Part shown: positions 34,522 through 47,689 of the stretch, piece after piece
Layout of the letters: every line of letters starts with the position of its first letter
How positions within the stretch are numbered: position 1 is the first letter of the stretch
Notes under the pieces: generated by a model
The model's database searches: none
What the model was told of the DNA's origin: nothing
What the model saw: only the letters and a program-made list of their open reading frames with translations
Source of the DNA: Dryas octopetala
Taxonomy: Eukaryota > Streptophyta > Magnoliopsida > Rosales > Rosaceae
Assembly (NCBI GenBank): GCA_963921425.1
Contig: OY992832.1
Coordinates: 18,202,835-18,266,834, forward strand
Length of the DNA: 64,000 nt
Direction: 5' to 3'
Position numbers and translations under genes: made by a program

Positions 34522-37500
34522 TTTCCGGATTCTGGTGACGGATCGGATCGTTCTCCTGGATTCGGAGTTCCACTTGCAGGCGGAGTAATCGGTAATTGAA
34601 CGCTACGGTCTTTTTCTTTTGCTCTGTAAATTTGAGCAGGGTTGTCGTCGTTTTAGGGTTTCAATTTTGTTTGATTTTGGATTGGTTGGATGTTACTTTG
34701 AAGGAAACGGATGAAGTTTAACCGTTCTTGATCTTGCTCTGTTTTTTTGTTTAAATTATATATATTGATTTTAGCTCCAAAGAATGGTCCGATGGCTGCA
34801 GGCTGTTTTTACTTTGCTCATTTTAGTATTACATATTAGGGATCGAGAATCCAATAGTATTGGATTTGTTGAAATTTAAACAATGATATGAAAATGGAAA
34901 TAACTAAGAGAAGTAGAAGACAGAGACGTGGTTTGGTGAATTGGCCTGCTCACTTGAATTGCTCCTTCCCATCCCATGAATTACTCTATTGAATTCCAAC
35001 AGGATTTCAAGCTTCAACTTTTGTTCATAGTTGCGAGGATAGTTATAAAAAGTAAGTTGCCTTTTGCTAATAAATATTGGAAAAGGGTTTCCAAAAGAAG
35101 AAAAAAAAAAAAAGGAATAAAGATTTGGAAATAGATGTTTAATCATTTCCCAAGTCTGCCTTTTCTGAAATATTCCTGGTTTTGTACTTTGTTCTTGACT
35201 GAGTGGATAATATCACACTAATGTGTTCGATTAATGTAAGCATCTCTTTTTTGTCCAAATAAAAAGAGTAGGCATCTCTTTAATGTGTATAGCATGTATT
35301 CTTTGGTTTAAATGGAAATTTAATACTTAAATACTTACTGATAATAGGGTAGTCTTCTAATTGCACGTAGAGAACAACATACAAGTTGTTTTGAGTATCA
35401 TGGAATTTTTTTACCAGATCATATAAACAGGATGAAATGTTGTTTTTTATCCTTAAAAAATAGCTATTTATCTTCTATATGATCTCCCCTAATTATACCC
35501 TCTTCTGAAAATATGTTAGGAATCACTTTCCACTGCATTGATCATTATACACTGTAACAAGGCTTCTTGCCAAGTTATTCATGATTGTGACTGTAAATTT
35601 GGAGGAATAAGGCGGTTTATAAATTTTTATAGGATGCCCATTTGTCTTACGTCAAATGTCTTTATTTGAACTTGGATCCAAAGCTGGCTTTCATTGATGA
35701 ATACTACCATTTTTATTGGAGAGAATGCTGGAACATAAGTTTTGGAATGGGGCTGAGGTTATCTACAGAGTGCACTATTTGACACTCATTCACATCACTC
35801 TAGTTTAGTATGTAAATAGATAAGTGTAGATTTGGCATTGCTGGGTGAGCACCGAGTAAATAGGTTATTTGTTTTTATAAGTTTTGGGCCTTTGGCACAC
35901 TCCTGGTGCTGGAAAAATGGGGCTGAGCTTATCTACAAAGTTTGCCATTTGACAGTTGTTGAACCCCTCCAGATCTTAGTAGTTTAGTATATAGATAGAC
36001 ATTTGTGGATTTGGCATTGCTTGCTGAGTACAGAGCAAATAGAATATTGGCTTAAATATTTCTTGGTTTTTGTTTTGTTATACAGATGCTTTGAGAAGAG
36101 TGAGCTTTCTGTTTATATTAGAGTTACCGTATTCTGGACATTCTGTTGGTTTTGAGGTCTAAGGCAGACTGTATATAAGGTTATAGGATAAGTTTTACAT
36201 AGCTGCCAGATTGTGGAGAATAGGAAGATATAATGGCGGATTTAATAAATTCATATTGTGCCATGGTAGAAACTGTAGAATATTATTTTGAAGCGAAGAA
36301 CAAGTGATTGTCAGGATTTGGTTAATGGGGATCAGTAATCCATGTACAAATGTACCAATAATTGTACCTCTCATCTGATTTTCATAGGCCTTTTTGAAAC
36401 ATATAGTTTCAGCTTCATATATTTTAGTAGTCAAGATTGGTGTGATTTAGTGGTTGTGTATGTGCGTATTATTGAGTTGTGCTTAGTATATACTGTTTTG
36501 TGTTTTTCCTATCAGGGTGAAGCTTTTGGGATGAGGGATTATTAGAGCCTAGTTGTCTGTCAATTCTTGTGTTAAATTCCGAATGTCTTCTACTTGAGGA
36601 GAAGTGTTAGCATGTGTTGTTAAGTTGAGCTTAATATCAGTGAACTAAAGCTTGTGCGATCGGTTCCTTCCTAGATAGGCTCCAACTGTTGAGGTTTCAA
36701 AGACTATCCTTTGGCTTTCCATAGCACTTAGTTGCATGAAGAGAAAACGGTACATGTTGGTGCAGTAATCTGTTTGCTGTAAAATCTTTCCAATGTGGAA
36801 GGTGGGAAAATTGTGTTGCAATGACTAGCTCGTCAACTTTTTGTTTGTTTGTTTGTTTGTTTCATTTGTGCATGTGGCTCTGTATGCGATACTTTAGCTT
36901 TGAATGCAGACTGGGAAATGGGTGTTAAACCTTCACTACCAAACTGAAAATTACAATTCCAAGTTGGAGGGATACAATTCATGGCAGGACATATGCATCG
37001 TGAGCATAGCCTAGTCATCTATGCTTCGGTCCGTACTTGACCAACCCCGCCGGCTGCAAGAAATTTTTCTTCTTTATCTCAAGAATGTGTAACGTCTTCC
37101 TACCAGACAATCTAATAACATAAGATATTAAGTTTCCAAATTGAATACGAACTGGGACGATACATTTAGTCAAAGGTCAACGTAATCAATGATTCAAATT
37201 CATAGCATAACAAAATAAACATTTTATATTATTATAGACCGTCAGGAAAAAGAACTTTTTCATACAAAATCATATGTAATATTATTATTTACACTACCTT
37301 TGGTTCTTCATTCTCGCTTACTTCACTCTACAGAAAAGTGAAACTTCAAGTTGAAGTTCCTTCAAAGGCTTTTTGAACACTAGATTCTCAACTTGTTTTG
37401 TCAATAGCTCTTGTGAAGGTTTTTTTTTTTTTTTCACACTAACTGAACCTAACAACATATATAAAGAATAAACTTTGAGACCCTAGACCAAAATATATAA

Positions 37501-37560
37501 TTGAGGACCCATATGAACCAAAAAAATAATAAAAACCGAGATTTGAAGAAAATGTCAATA
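34522..37560. other. Sec61 beta 3' region and intergenic DNA
   Basis: A possible 3'-UTR intron runs from GTAATT at 34592 to TTTTTCCTATCAG ending 36515; this is inferred only from splice-site quality. Within it, about 35745-35875 and 35928-36055 are direct copies about 183 bp apart (GGGGCTGAG.TTATCTAC...GGATTTGGCATTGCT). No other gene seen. Confidence 0.45.
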
Positions 37561-37869
37561 ATCCCCCTTATTGGAGTTGGGCCCATATGACCCAAAAGAA
37601 GAAGAAGAAGAAGAAAAGGCCGAAGTAAGAAAGATTTGAAAGAAAAGCGAGGCGGGTTGGGGGAAACGGCCAATGGGAGGTGTACCCGCCAAAAAAGACA
37701 ACGAAAAGTCCAGCCTGCTTCTAGAAACCGGTCTCTGCGCTCCACTCCTCATTTCGGCCACACGCCCGAAAATTCCGAAACGCAATGCCTCCGGAAGGAG
37801 GGAGAGAAAATGTATGTCTTCTCTTCCGCTACGATCGATTCTGTCTCTCTCTGAGAGGAAAAAAAGAAA

Positions 37870-40800
37870 ATGAGCGTCATCGACATCCTCTCCCGGGTCG
37901 AAACGATATGCAAGAAATACGACAAGTACGACATCGAGAAGCAGGGCCAGCTCAACCACTACGCCGACGATGCCTTCGCTCGCCTCTACGCCCAGTTCGA
38001 CGACCAGATCCAGGCCGCTCACCAGGTTCCTCCCTCTTTCCCCTTTTTGTTTGGTTGCTCAGAAAATGCGCGTTTGATTTTTTTTTTTCAAATGTTCAGA
38101 AAGCGGATATGGCATTGTTGGAGAGTAATAGGGCTGTTGCGGTTGCCATGAATGCGGAGGTTCGTCGGGTCAAGGCTCGATTGATGGAGGAAGTTCCTAA
38201 GCTGCGAAAATTGGCTCAGAGGAAGGTGAATTCAAATCACTTTGGGTCCTGTTTTTTGCTCCAAAAATTATTTGTTTGATTTTTCAAGTTTCATTATTTG
38301 TTCGTCGGGTCACATATTATGATGGATATGATTGTGTATTTGTGTGTGGATAAAGTGTGTTATAATACCTCCAAATTAATGTCCTATTCTTATTTTCTTG
38401 GTTTTGGAAAAAATGTGTGGATTGAGCCAGACTGTTACTGTGTATCTATTGATGGTGCACAAGATGAGCAAAACAAGAAGGATTCTAGTGATGGACCAAA
38501 ACAATCATGGCCACAGAATTGTGGTACTGTAGAAGAATCTAGAAGGAAGTGAACTAGTCTAGGAAGTTAAGGGCTCCAAAATAGGACAGGAGGACACAGA
38601 GGAAGCATACAAATGCCCTCTGTGTGAACTAAAAAGAGACAACCGTAACCTCGGTTGATATCTTCCATGAGATCTTGCACTTTCCCTTTATTAAACAAGT
38701 GTGATTTTGGAACAATTGGGATAAGAACCTCAGCTCAACAAAGCCCTACATTAGATTCCTCAGCATATAAGAGAAACCCATTTTTTTGAATTCTTAGTAC
38801 GCTGAATAGCATCGTTTTCTCTACTCTATTGACTTGGCATGTGTTAGCTTCTCTTGCTTGATATGACTTTAGACTTTTGCTTTTGTCATATTTTACCAGC
38901 TCTGCATTCTCGCGGAGCAAATACAAAGTTCTGAAAAGGGCTTTATATCATCTTCCTTTTGTTAATTCCTTCTTGGCTATATTACCATTTCATCTCTCTT
39001 GCTCATATTTGACCATGAAACAACCTCCTAACATTTTCCCTGCTTCAAAATTGTACTCGTTTCCACTGCCCTTTTGGTGGCCCTTACTACAACATTTTTT
39101 TTTTCTTCTGGTAAAAAATGTGGGTTTTGCTTTTACGGCAAGAAATTGCAAACCTACCAATGTGGACAAAGCCAAGGGCTACATAATTGATGCGTTGCAT
39201 AAAATTAGGTCTTCATGATAATTTTGGCAGCAGTATCTATGAGAACCATTTTCTCAGACAAATTCTTGACAACGTCAGCCCTACAATACCAGAGCATGGC
39301 TTGGAGTAGGGATGGTACTTCATATACCATAAGTGTGCCAAGCATAGCCCTAGTATATCATTGGCAACCATACTGTCCACATCTATGATCCAACTTCATA
39401 CACACATTCATATTTGGGTCATACTTGTTGATCATTATCACCAAATGATGCATGGATGTCGTGGCAAGATATTAAAGGCTTACCAAGACTTTATCTTTTC
39501 AACCTAGATTTATTGATTTTATCACTACTATTATCTCTTAAGACATTGTGGGTTCATTTTGTTTTGCATCCTGGACAAATTTGATAATTGCCAATTTAAC
39601 TTGTATTCCTAATGCCATTCCATAACAGGTTAAAGGGTTATCCAAAGAAGAACTAGAAGCACGTAATGATACGGTTCTTGTACTTCTAGAGAGGATTCAA
39701 GAAATACCAGATGGAACAGAAATTGCAGCCCAAAAAGCTGGGGGATGGGGAACTTCAGCATCTCATAAAAATATCAAGTTTGACTCATCAGGTGATATTT
39801 GTTTTGATGCTTTTTCTGGGGTTACACTTTCCAATGAAAGTCAGCCTTTTGATTGATTGTTAATACTCATGTGTTTCCTTACCAATCAGATGGGAACGTT
39901 GAGAGTGATTTTTTCCAGCTAAACGAAGAATCAAGTCAATTCAGGCAGGAGTATGAAATGCGGAAAAAGAAACAGGCATATAACATTTCTAATTAATTTA
40001 CTTGCTTTTACATTCTGTTCTGTGAATCTGTGATCAACAGAGGCAAAATTAAAATCATTTAGTTAGACAATTGCTTTTAATCTCCTACGCTACAACTTTG
40101 CAGTTCTTTTGATTCCGTTGGTCATTTGCACAGGATGAAGGTCTAGATATCATATCAGAAGGATTGGGTACACTGAAAAATTTGGCCCAAGATATGAATG
40201 AGGTTGGTTGTGGTGCACATAACTCTGTTTCGTTATGCTATAATGTAGATATTGATCATTGTTTCAATATGTTCAGGAATTGGACCGGCAAGTCCCCCTA
40301 ATTGATGAAATAGATACAAAGGTGAGAGTTTCTTTACTTACTCAAATCCTTGTCTTCATCCTTGTCTTTTCAATCACATCAGGGAGACAAATAATGTTGC
40401 AAACACTTTATAAGTTCATTAGTTAGTGATGTTTTGGTGCTTTACAGGTGGACAGGGTGACATCTGACATAAAAAATACTAATGTTAGGCTCAAGGACAA
40501 TCTTCACAAGGTAGCTAGCTGTAAGCTGATCTTAATGATCAATTTTAATATTCTCACATCATACAGGCTACCTAGGTTCTCTCTGTTTTCATCCGGTGAG
40601 ATTGACATGGTTCAAATAATCAGAATCTTGGTTTTTTTGCAGATTAGGTCGAGCCAAAATTTCTGCATCGACATTATTTTGCTGTGTATAATACTGGGAA
40701 TCGCCCTCTATTTATACAAGTAAGTGTCAAATTTTTCAGAGGCATAAGCATTTCCTTGAAGCTGTAGGGTTGAATCTTCCTTTCAAATTGATATGGCACA

Positions 40801-41079
40801 TTGTCTTCTAGCACATAATATCAGAAAACATTCAACTAAATGTCATGAGGAGATATTATAGTCATGACATTTATTTCATGGGTTTGTTAAAAAAGATTTG
40901 ACTATCTGAATGCTATAAATCTGTTACTAGACTTTCATGGACACCTGCTGTTAAGATTTCTTGCAGATCAATTAATCGATCCATCACTTATAAGTGAACT
41001 GTATTTTCAACTTTTGAACATGGAAATATTTCTCCCTTAATGAAATAATCTACTCTTCTTTCGCAGTATACTGAGGTGA
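37870..41079 (+). CDS. SYP71: Qc-SNARE, SYP71 type syntaxin
   Basis: Nine exons give 265 aa: 37870-38025, 38100-38225, 39629-39791, 39890-39975, 40134-40202, 40277-40321, 40448-40510, 40643-40719, 41067-41079. The start MSVIDILSRVETICKKYDKYD is the SYP7 N-terminus. The SNARE helix is at about 178-238 with the zero-layer Gln205 (ELDRQVPL), and the membrane anchor at 242-261 ends YLYNILR. SYP71 acts in fusion at the ER and plasma membrane and at the cell plate. Intron 4 begins GC (GC-AG); the last intron splits the Asn codon so that exon 9 holds only the last residues. AATAAA at 41261-41266 is a candidate poly(A) signal. The length equals the family norm. Confidence 0.96.
38226..39628 (+). other. 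SYP71 intron 2 (1.4 kb)
   Basis: GT donor at 38226, CATAACAG acceptor ending 39628. The internal frames (38298-38552, 38877-39218) have no recognisable motif and are treated as non-coding. The middle may hold an old insertion but no termini were found. Confidence 0.6.
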
Positions 41080-41867
41080 AGTTACGCTAAACAGGCTTCA
41101 GCAGCTTATTGGACCAGATATATGCTTCCATTCTTTTAAGGGCTTTCCTTGTATCTTTTTATCCTTCTTCGGTCCAACTACGTCCTTGATTATTAAATTA
41201 GTTTCGGCCACTTGAAGATGATGATAATATATTTCATCGTTCATGGTGGTTATTTCTCTCAATAAAATGGAAAATTTGTAATTCAGATTTATTTATTTCT
41301 GTCTGTATTTGTCATGCAATGAATTTATTGGGAATCAGTTTGGATTATTTATTGTTACATTAATGTGTAGTTCAAAATTTGAGGAGGGAAACGATTGTGT
41401 TATAGAACTGTAGTTTAGTGATGTCAAGTTTGCCATCTGCATATGGAAAGAATTTATAAACCTCATGAAAGGAAAACGAACTGAATTTATATAATGAATG
41501 ACTAATATGACTGAAGTATTAAAGAAATTCTAGTTTACATTACATTGCATCCGAAAAATTTTTCTTTTCTTCTTTCCCATCCATGATCAAACATAAACTT
41601 TTATGTCTAGCCATGAGATTATTTATTATTACCAGTATTGTATGGACATTAACAAATATACAAAACCCAGGAGAGCATTCTCCACATAAACAAAGTTAAC
41701 TAGCACAAATAGATAGATTACTGATTTTGTTATATTTGTTGCTCAGTCCTCGAAGTCAATCTATTGCACTGTACACCTTGCTTATATTTCAAGCTGCACA
41801 GCCTTAAACTCTTGCCTCCTGCCTGTGTCCTTTCTTTGAGGACAAATAACTTCTGCAAAGAGTTACT
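41080..41867. other. Convergent intergenic space between SYP71 and NAC
   Basis: The 3' regions of two convergent genes meet here. Apart from the SYP71 poly(A) signal nothing specific was seen. Confidence 0.5.
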
Positions 41868-43730
41868 TTACTCAAAGTATCTACATGCGAAGGCCATTTC
41901 ATTAAAGTCCTCAAAGTTGGTGGTATGCGTTGGGATAGGCTTGAGTATGTCATTTTGGAAGTAGTTTGGGATGTAGCAGTTGATATCGTTGCCTGCCAGT
42001 CTCTTGCTAGGCAGAAGATCCTCATCTTTGTTCTCACTTTCTAGATTGTTGTTGAGTTGAAAGAGATTTTCTTTCGTATTTTCATCTCTAGTCTTCCTTT
42101 TTAGCATGTTGGGATAAATGCCCAAAGAAGAAATTGATATTGGGGAATTTACCTTATTGTTAGAACCAACACCATAGCCATCTTTGCTCCCTTGGAAGCC
42201 CACGCTTGAAATGGTCCCTATTGGAGATGGAGCTTGACCAGCAAGTATGGAACCTAATAGTTGGCAATCTTTATATAGAAAATCTTTGATCATATCAGTA
42301 TGATGGTTTGTGTATGTAGGCTGTGTCTGCTCAACTTTTGGTAGGCACCTCCAAAATTCAGTGCTAGAGCTGTCTTGAGTGTAGCAGATGTTCTTTGATG
42401 TGTTTCCTTTCTGCTGAACCCGACATAGTACCCAATCATCCAACTGTGACAACAAGAAGCAATTTTTATTGCCTTTGATCACTTTGTTTTTATCAAAGTT
42501 GATATCTGAAATATACATATGAACCGAGTGACAAAAAACATAAAGTAGACTTAAATTGAAGCATGGACTCAATTAAGGTTCTTTGGAGATGATTAAATGT
42601 TTATTGCCTCTACCATCTGTGTTCCACCTTGAAACCACAGTAGCTACTGACAAGTTTAAGTACGATATGTCTGCACAATCTTGAGGAACAATTAAGGATC
42701 GAAACAATAGCCCAAGTTTACATGCAATAGTATTCATTAATTTCTCCAAAAGGAAACCTAGGCTAGCATAAGAACCTTCTAAGCTTGTGTGCAGTGAAGC
42801 ACACATATAAGGAGTTTTTTCGAGTGAAGACTTAGCGCAGGGGTGACCGGGTCACTGTGACCCTAAATGGTTGATGAGTGTGTGGGGCCACTCCCATCAA
42901 CGGTTTCCGGTCACACGTGCGTGGATGACTAGCGCTAGCATTTCTTAAGGTGTGAAACAAAGTACCTTATTGGTTGGTTTGTAAGCTTAATTAGGCCATA
43001 ACCAAGGAGGTTCTGGTATTGTCTACCCTATTATATATCTAAGGTCCCCAGAAGATTGTTTTGAGTTTCTGTTGCAACTGGTTTGCTCCATCTTTTTGAG
43101 ATCCACATATATGCAATCTCAATATCTGATATCTCAGTCAATATTTTCCACTTACTCTCATAGACCCTTTTGGCCTTGAGGGTTTGGTTGTACTGTCAAG
43201 CAGTCTATACTCGTTCATCATCCATGCAGTCTTAACTCCTTTTGGAGCCCGACCAGTGTAAAAGACCAAAGCCTTCTTGACTCCTATGGGCTTAGATCCA
43301 CAAGATGTGAGGATTGGCTTGTCACTTCCAGCAGCCTTCCAATACCCTGAAGCTGCTGCTCTATTAGGCCTCACCCCATTTGGATACTTCCGGTCCCTTG
43401 GACTGAAGAAGTACCATTCATCTTCTCCAAACAAGGCCTTCTCTGCACAACCAAACAAAAAAGTTTTTATGTGTGATTATTCAAATCAAAGAGAAGGATA
43501 GTTAACCATGGAGGAATTAAATGAGAGTGAATGCTGCAGAACTGACGAGGTAACTCCCATGGATTATACTTATACAGATCGATTTCGGTGATCAACTGTG
43601 CTGGAAGTGGAAGCGAAGTCGCTTTGTTTTGCAGGTAGTGAACAATGAGTTCTTCATCAGATGGATGGAATCTGAAACCAGGAGGCAATTGGAGAGTTGA
43701 GGTACTAAATATTATTGGGTCTCTCTCCAT
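41868..43730 (-). CDS. NAC domain transcription factor
   Basis: Three exons on the minus strand (43730-43547, 43442-43156, 42443-41868) give 348 aa; both introns are GT-AG at the positions usual for NAC genes. The NAC domain covers about residues 14-168 with subdomains [80 protein letters not shown] and WMMNEYRL, then LDDWVLCRV. The C-terminal half (about 170-348) is diverged, rich in Ser/Asn and acidic residues, and is the presumed activation region. The proteins act in the nucleus as dimers on CACG-type sites. The subfamily cannot be fixed from sequence by eye. The CACTA element at 44411 lies about 680 bp upstream of the start. Confidence 0.95.
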
Positions 43731-44410
43731 GTTGAAAAGAAGAGTTTTCTTGGATGATGAGGGAATAAAGAAGCAACGATAATATCAATCACAATAGTTG
43801 TAAATGGAAGAAGCAAGTGCGTGGAGGCATTATATGTGCATTTTCATGCAGATGCAGACATTACTTAAGATAGTTTCACAAAATGGTCTCACGTAAATGT
43901 TTGAACTCTGAAGAAAGGGATGGAGAGACAGCAATCTCTTTGGATTTTTATATTGGAATTACAGAAATTTTTAATAATACTAGAGACACTAACTATTATT
44001 TCAACTTTAACTATCAACTAGTTACCAACTGATGTATTCTATGATATGGCAGTTTTTTACTTACACTAAATAAATAAGGTCGAGAGTGGGCCTAGTTATG
44101 ACCAAACGAAATATTGCAACATCAATTGAAATCTGAAAAGTCAAGATAATTGTTGGTGCCGATCTTATATTTCTTTTACATTTTGGACCAACTTGTTTGG
44201 ATTGTATGACTCTCTGGCCAAACATTATTTAAAGCTCATCAGCAATAGTTGGTTGAGTAGGGTTCAAGTACAGCTTGGTTTCAATAAAATTTGCCCATGG
44301 GGTTGACTTTTTACATGATCTATGTTATATATGACATGTAATTAGCATGTGGGGAGTTACTGTGCATGGGGGAGAAGTCAGCTGATGAAATGGCAAAAGG
44401 AACTCATGAG
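43731..44410. other. NAC upstream region
   Basis: AT-rich promoter and leader region of the minus-strand NAC gene, ending at the GAG target site (44408-44410) of the CACTA element. No specific control sites could be assigned with confidence. Confidence 0.5.
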
Positions 44411-44446
44411 CACTACAAGAAAAAAGGGTTTGGGAGAGGAACGGAA

Positions 44447-45008
44447 TTCGTCGCCCAAAGTAGAGTTTCGTCGCCCAAACGTTTGGGCGACGAAATTGGT
44501 TCGTCGAGCAATTGGACGCCCAAGATGTGTCGCCCAAGAGTTTGGGCGACGAATCCATAAATTTCGTCGCCCAAAGACACCTGGGGGCGACGAAATTTTT
44601 TTGTCTCCCAACACATAAAATTCGTCGCCCAAAGAATGTTTAGGCGACGGACAAATTTCGTCGCCCAAAGAGGGTTTGGGCGACGAACATCCTTATTCGT
44701 CGCCCAAAGCATGTTTGAGCGACGAAATTATCCGTCGCCTAAACAAGATTTGGGAGAGGAATAACTAATTTCCTCGCTGGAACGTGCTTTGGGCGACGAA
44801 CAAATTTCGTCGCCCAAAGAAGGTTTGGGCGACGAACACCCTTATTCGTCGCCCAAAGCATGTTTGGGCGACGGAAAAATTTCGTCGCCCAAACCTTCTT
44901 TGGGCGACGAAATTTGTCCGTCGCCCAAACATGCTTTTGGGCGAGGAATAGATTTATTCGTCGCCCAAAGCATGTTTGGGCGACGGACAAATTCCGTCGC
45001 CCAAACAT
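44447..45008. repeat. Left subterminal array of GGGCGACGAA motifs
   Basis: About 25 copies of GGGCGACGAA or its complement TTCGTCGCCC, often as inverted pairs 10-30 bp apart (for example AAATTTCGTCGCCCAAA). Variation is mostly single-base. The frames it creates on both strands are artefacts of the repeat. Confidence 0.93.
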
Positions 45009-45173
45009 TTTTTTTTTTTAAAAAAATTATTATTTTTTATTTAAATTATATATTTAAATTTAATATTTAAAAAAAAAATTCTTTATTCAAAAACTATATA
45101 AAACAAAATTCATAAATTTATATATCAAAATATCCATACAAAATAGTAATTAACCCTAATATATATAGTCAAT

Positions 45174-46688
45174 CTATTCTAAACTAGTAGCATCATCATC
45201 ATTCATATCTGACGGAGGTTGATGAGAAGATGGTGGCGGGACAAACCCAGGTATCGCCTTGGTCAATGCAGCATACAACGCCTCCTTTTCCGCTCTCTCA
45301 GCTCGTAAGTCCTCCTGCAACTTCTTCACTTGAGCGGACAACCCTGCGACGACTGCAGATGGCTGAGACGAAGATGAAGACGAAGACGAGTATCGAACAT
45401 CACGAATCCGCCCATATCCCATGCCGCGTATTTCCTTACCGGGCCTAACACCCAGTGAGTCTATCATAATACGAAGTCCGACATCAGGATCGGGTACTGG
45501 AATCGACTCCAACGGAGTACCCGGAGGGTGCTGCTCGGCCAAGCTCTCCAAATATATTCTCGAGTTGGCCACCATCTCATCCTTCAAAATGTTATATATA
45601 CAAGTAACCAATTAGAAAAATAAATATAAAAAATTGTGAAAAAAATTAAAATATAAAAAACTAACATGTTTTTCCTTGGCCGCATCACAACCGGGATGAA
45701 CATAGATATCTCCGAAAGTATCTATCTCCGGGAATTGCGACCCACGCTGAAAAAGAAAATAATTTTGTCAAAGACCCAACCAATATTAAAGAATATATAT
45801 GTATTAAATTAAATAATGACGTACCCGACGTCGCGACTCCACTCGATATGAGATGGGCGTCGGACCACTATGATGGTTAAACGGCTTCCCTTTCCGGTTT
45901 CTGGCGTTGGTGACCGACTTCTTCTGTTAAATATTAAGCAAATTATAAATATGTTAGTGTATGTATACAATAATAGAATAACAAAACAATAATCGATTTT
46001 TTAAAGTCTTAAGATGATAAAACGTACCAAAAACGACGGACTCATAAAATGATCGCACAAAAAACGCCACTGGTCAGACCGCTCTACCAACTCCATAGGG
46101 GGGTTCGCCAATGCCTCAACTGCCGACGAAAATCCCTTGAAATGCACGTGTAGTTCGTGCTTCCACTGCCTGTAGGACTTGATGAGTAAATCTGTCATGT
46201 ACGTGACAGTGAGGGGATCATCCATCTGAATGTCAAAGTTAACCTGAAAAAAATATTAGATTGTTATGAATGATCAAATTTATCATTTTGAATTAATTAT
46301 TGAGCTATATACTCACTGAGATGGAGCTGATCACTTTGTGTTGAATCTCTGCCGGCAATATTTTCCAAGTGGTTGCAACCATGGCGCACTCGGCACGAAT
46401 AATAGCCCCCACATCATGCGAGAACAAACTGTCAACGTTAGGATCTAACGGTCGTCAGCCGTTTTGCACACACATGACTGGAATCCGCGCCCCAGTACTG
46501 CGCACGATCCGAGAGGACTTCAACCCACTACATGGTCCCCTCGTCGCAGTGGATGACGTGGCAGTAGATGAAGCGGAAGCGGAAGCGGTGACCTGACTAG
46601 AGCGGTGAGATCGACGGGCCCTCCGTGGCATAGAGGGGCTCCCAGTACTCGAGGATGGCTGAACTACATCATTGGGAGCTGACTCCAT
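45174..46688 (-). pseudogene. Transposase_24-like (Ptta/En/Spm) gene of the CACTA element
   Basis: Minus-strand exon-like blocks at about 46688-46316, 46246-46025, 45925-45826, 45747-45660 and 45611-45174 read as parts of the plant transposase family PF03004. The first block has a Ser/Ala/Thr-rich start; the second has WKHELHVHFKGFSSAVEALAN and RSDQWRFLCDHF; the last has VQQ-like coiled-coil (SAQVKKLQEDLRAERAEKEAL) and a short acidic tail. A TGA at 46455-46457 interrupts the first block (NG*RPLDPN). This protein class accompanies the catalytic transposase in CACTA elements, perhaps as the DNA-binding partner. Exon borders are approximate. Confidence 0.75.
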
Positions 46689-46869
46689 CGCCTTTCACCT
46701 TATAACTAAATTATATATATTTCTCAAACTAATTAATCTACATTTTGTAATTAAACTAAATTTTATATTTAAAAACTAACAAACTAACTAATCCACATCA
46801 CATGAACCGCTAACCACAACACATAATTGTGCACTCCCAAACTGTTCATGGGTAATTTGGACAATTCAA

Positions 46870-47110
46870 GAATCATATTGGAGTGTAGTCACGCCCAGCG
46901 CGCGTCCAATAGACTCTCGAACGGGTCTAAGGTGAATTTAAATTTAGTGTACAAAGTTATCCACTGATAACTTCGCACTGATAACTTCGCACGACTAGTT
47001 AAATGTACAAAGTTATCGATTGATAACTTCGCACAAGCGCTTCGTGCCACATGACCTCACCCAGTACTCGAGGAGTGCTGGACTACGTCATCGGAAATTT
47101 TGCAATTACA
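46870..47110. repeat. Partial duplicate of transposase exon plus GTTATC palindromes
   Basis: CAGTACTCGAGGA..GCTG.ACTAC.TCAT at about 47071-47103 repeats 46643-46675, part of the first transposase block. Next to it GTTATC(N)4GATAAC-like palindromes with CTTCGCAC occur at least twice (about 46956-47030). Small internal rearrangement of the element. Confidence 0.55.
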
Positions 47111-47689
47111 ACTAAACTAAATGTAACATACAAACTAAATTATAATTAATCTAACAATATACATATAAACATACAAACAAACTATTAAATTTTAGCATAT
47201 AAAAACATACAAATTAATTAATCAATTTTATAATTAATTTTAACATACAAACTAATTCACTCAAAAATTTAATACAATTATATATGAAACATTAAATACT
47301 AAATCATACAAAAACTTAACTAAAAGATAGATTAAACACATACCTCACTAAAAATGAAATTATCCTTCACAACAAATGCAATAATATCCTTCCTTCACCA
47401 AAAAAATAAATCATTGTCAAATATGAGCCCAACATCAATCTAAATTCAGATTTCACAACCAAACCACTAAATTAAAAAAACCCACAACATTAACTAATTA
47501 CCACTAAAATCAGAAATTTCACAATCAATTTATGCAAAATCCACAACAAGTACAAAATCCACAATATTATAAAACATAAAAAACAGAAAATACCATAAAA
47601 ACAGAAAATACCCAAAAAAAAAAAGAAAATACCATAAATTCAAAAAAAAAAAAAAAAAACAAATACCTTGAGCTGGTTTCGGCTTCGAG

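Noticed and set aside
37449..38022. Minus-strand frames opposite the SYP71 start
   Set aside because: Shadows of SYP71 exon 1 and its purine-rich leader; no independent support.
42573..42806. Minus-strand 77-codon frame within the NAC gene
   Set aside because: It lies in NAC intron 2, is not needed to complete the NAC domain, and has no motif.
44349..45070. Frames rich in SSPK/RRPN repeats on both strands
   Set aside because: Translations of the CACTA subterminal motif array, not proteins.
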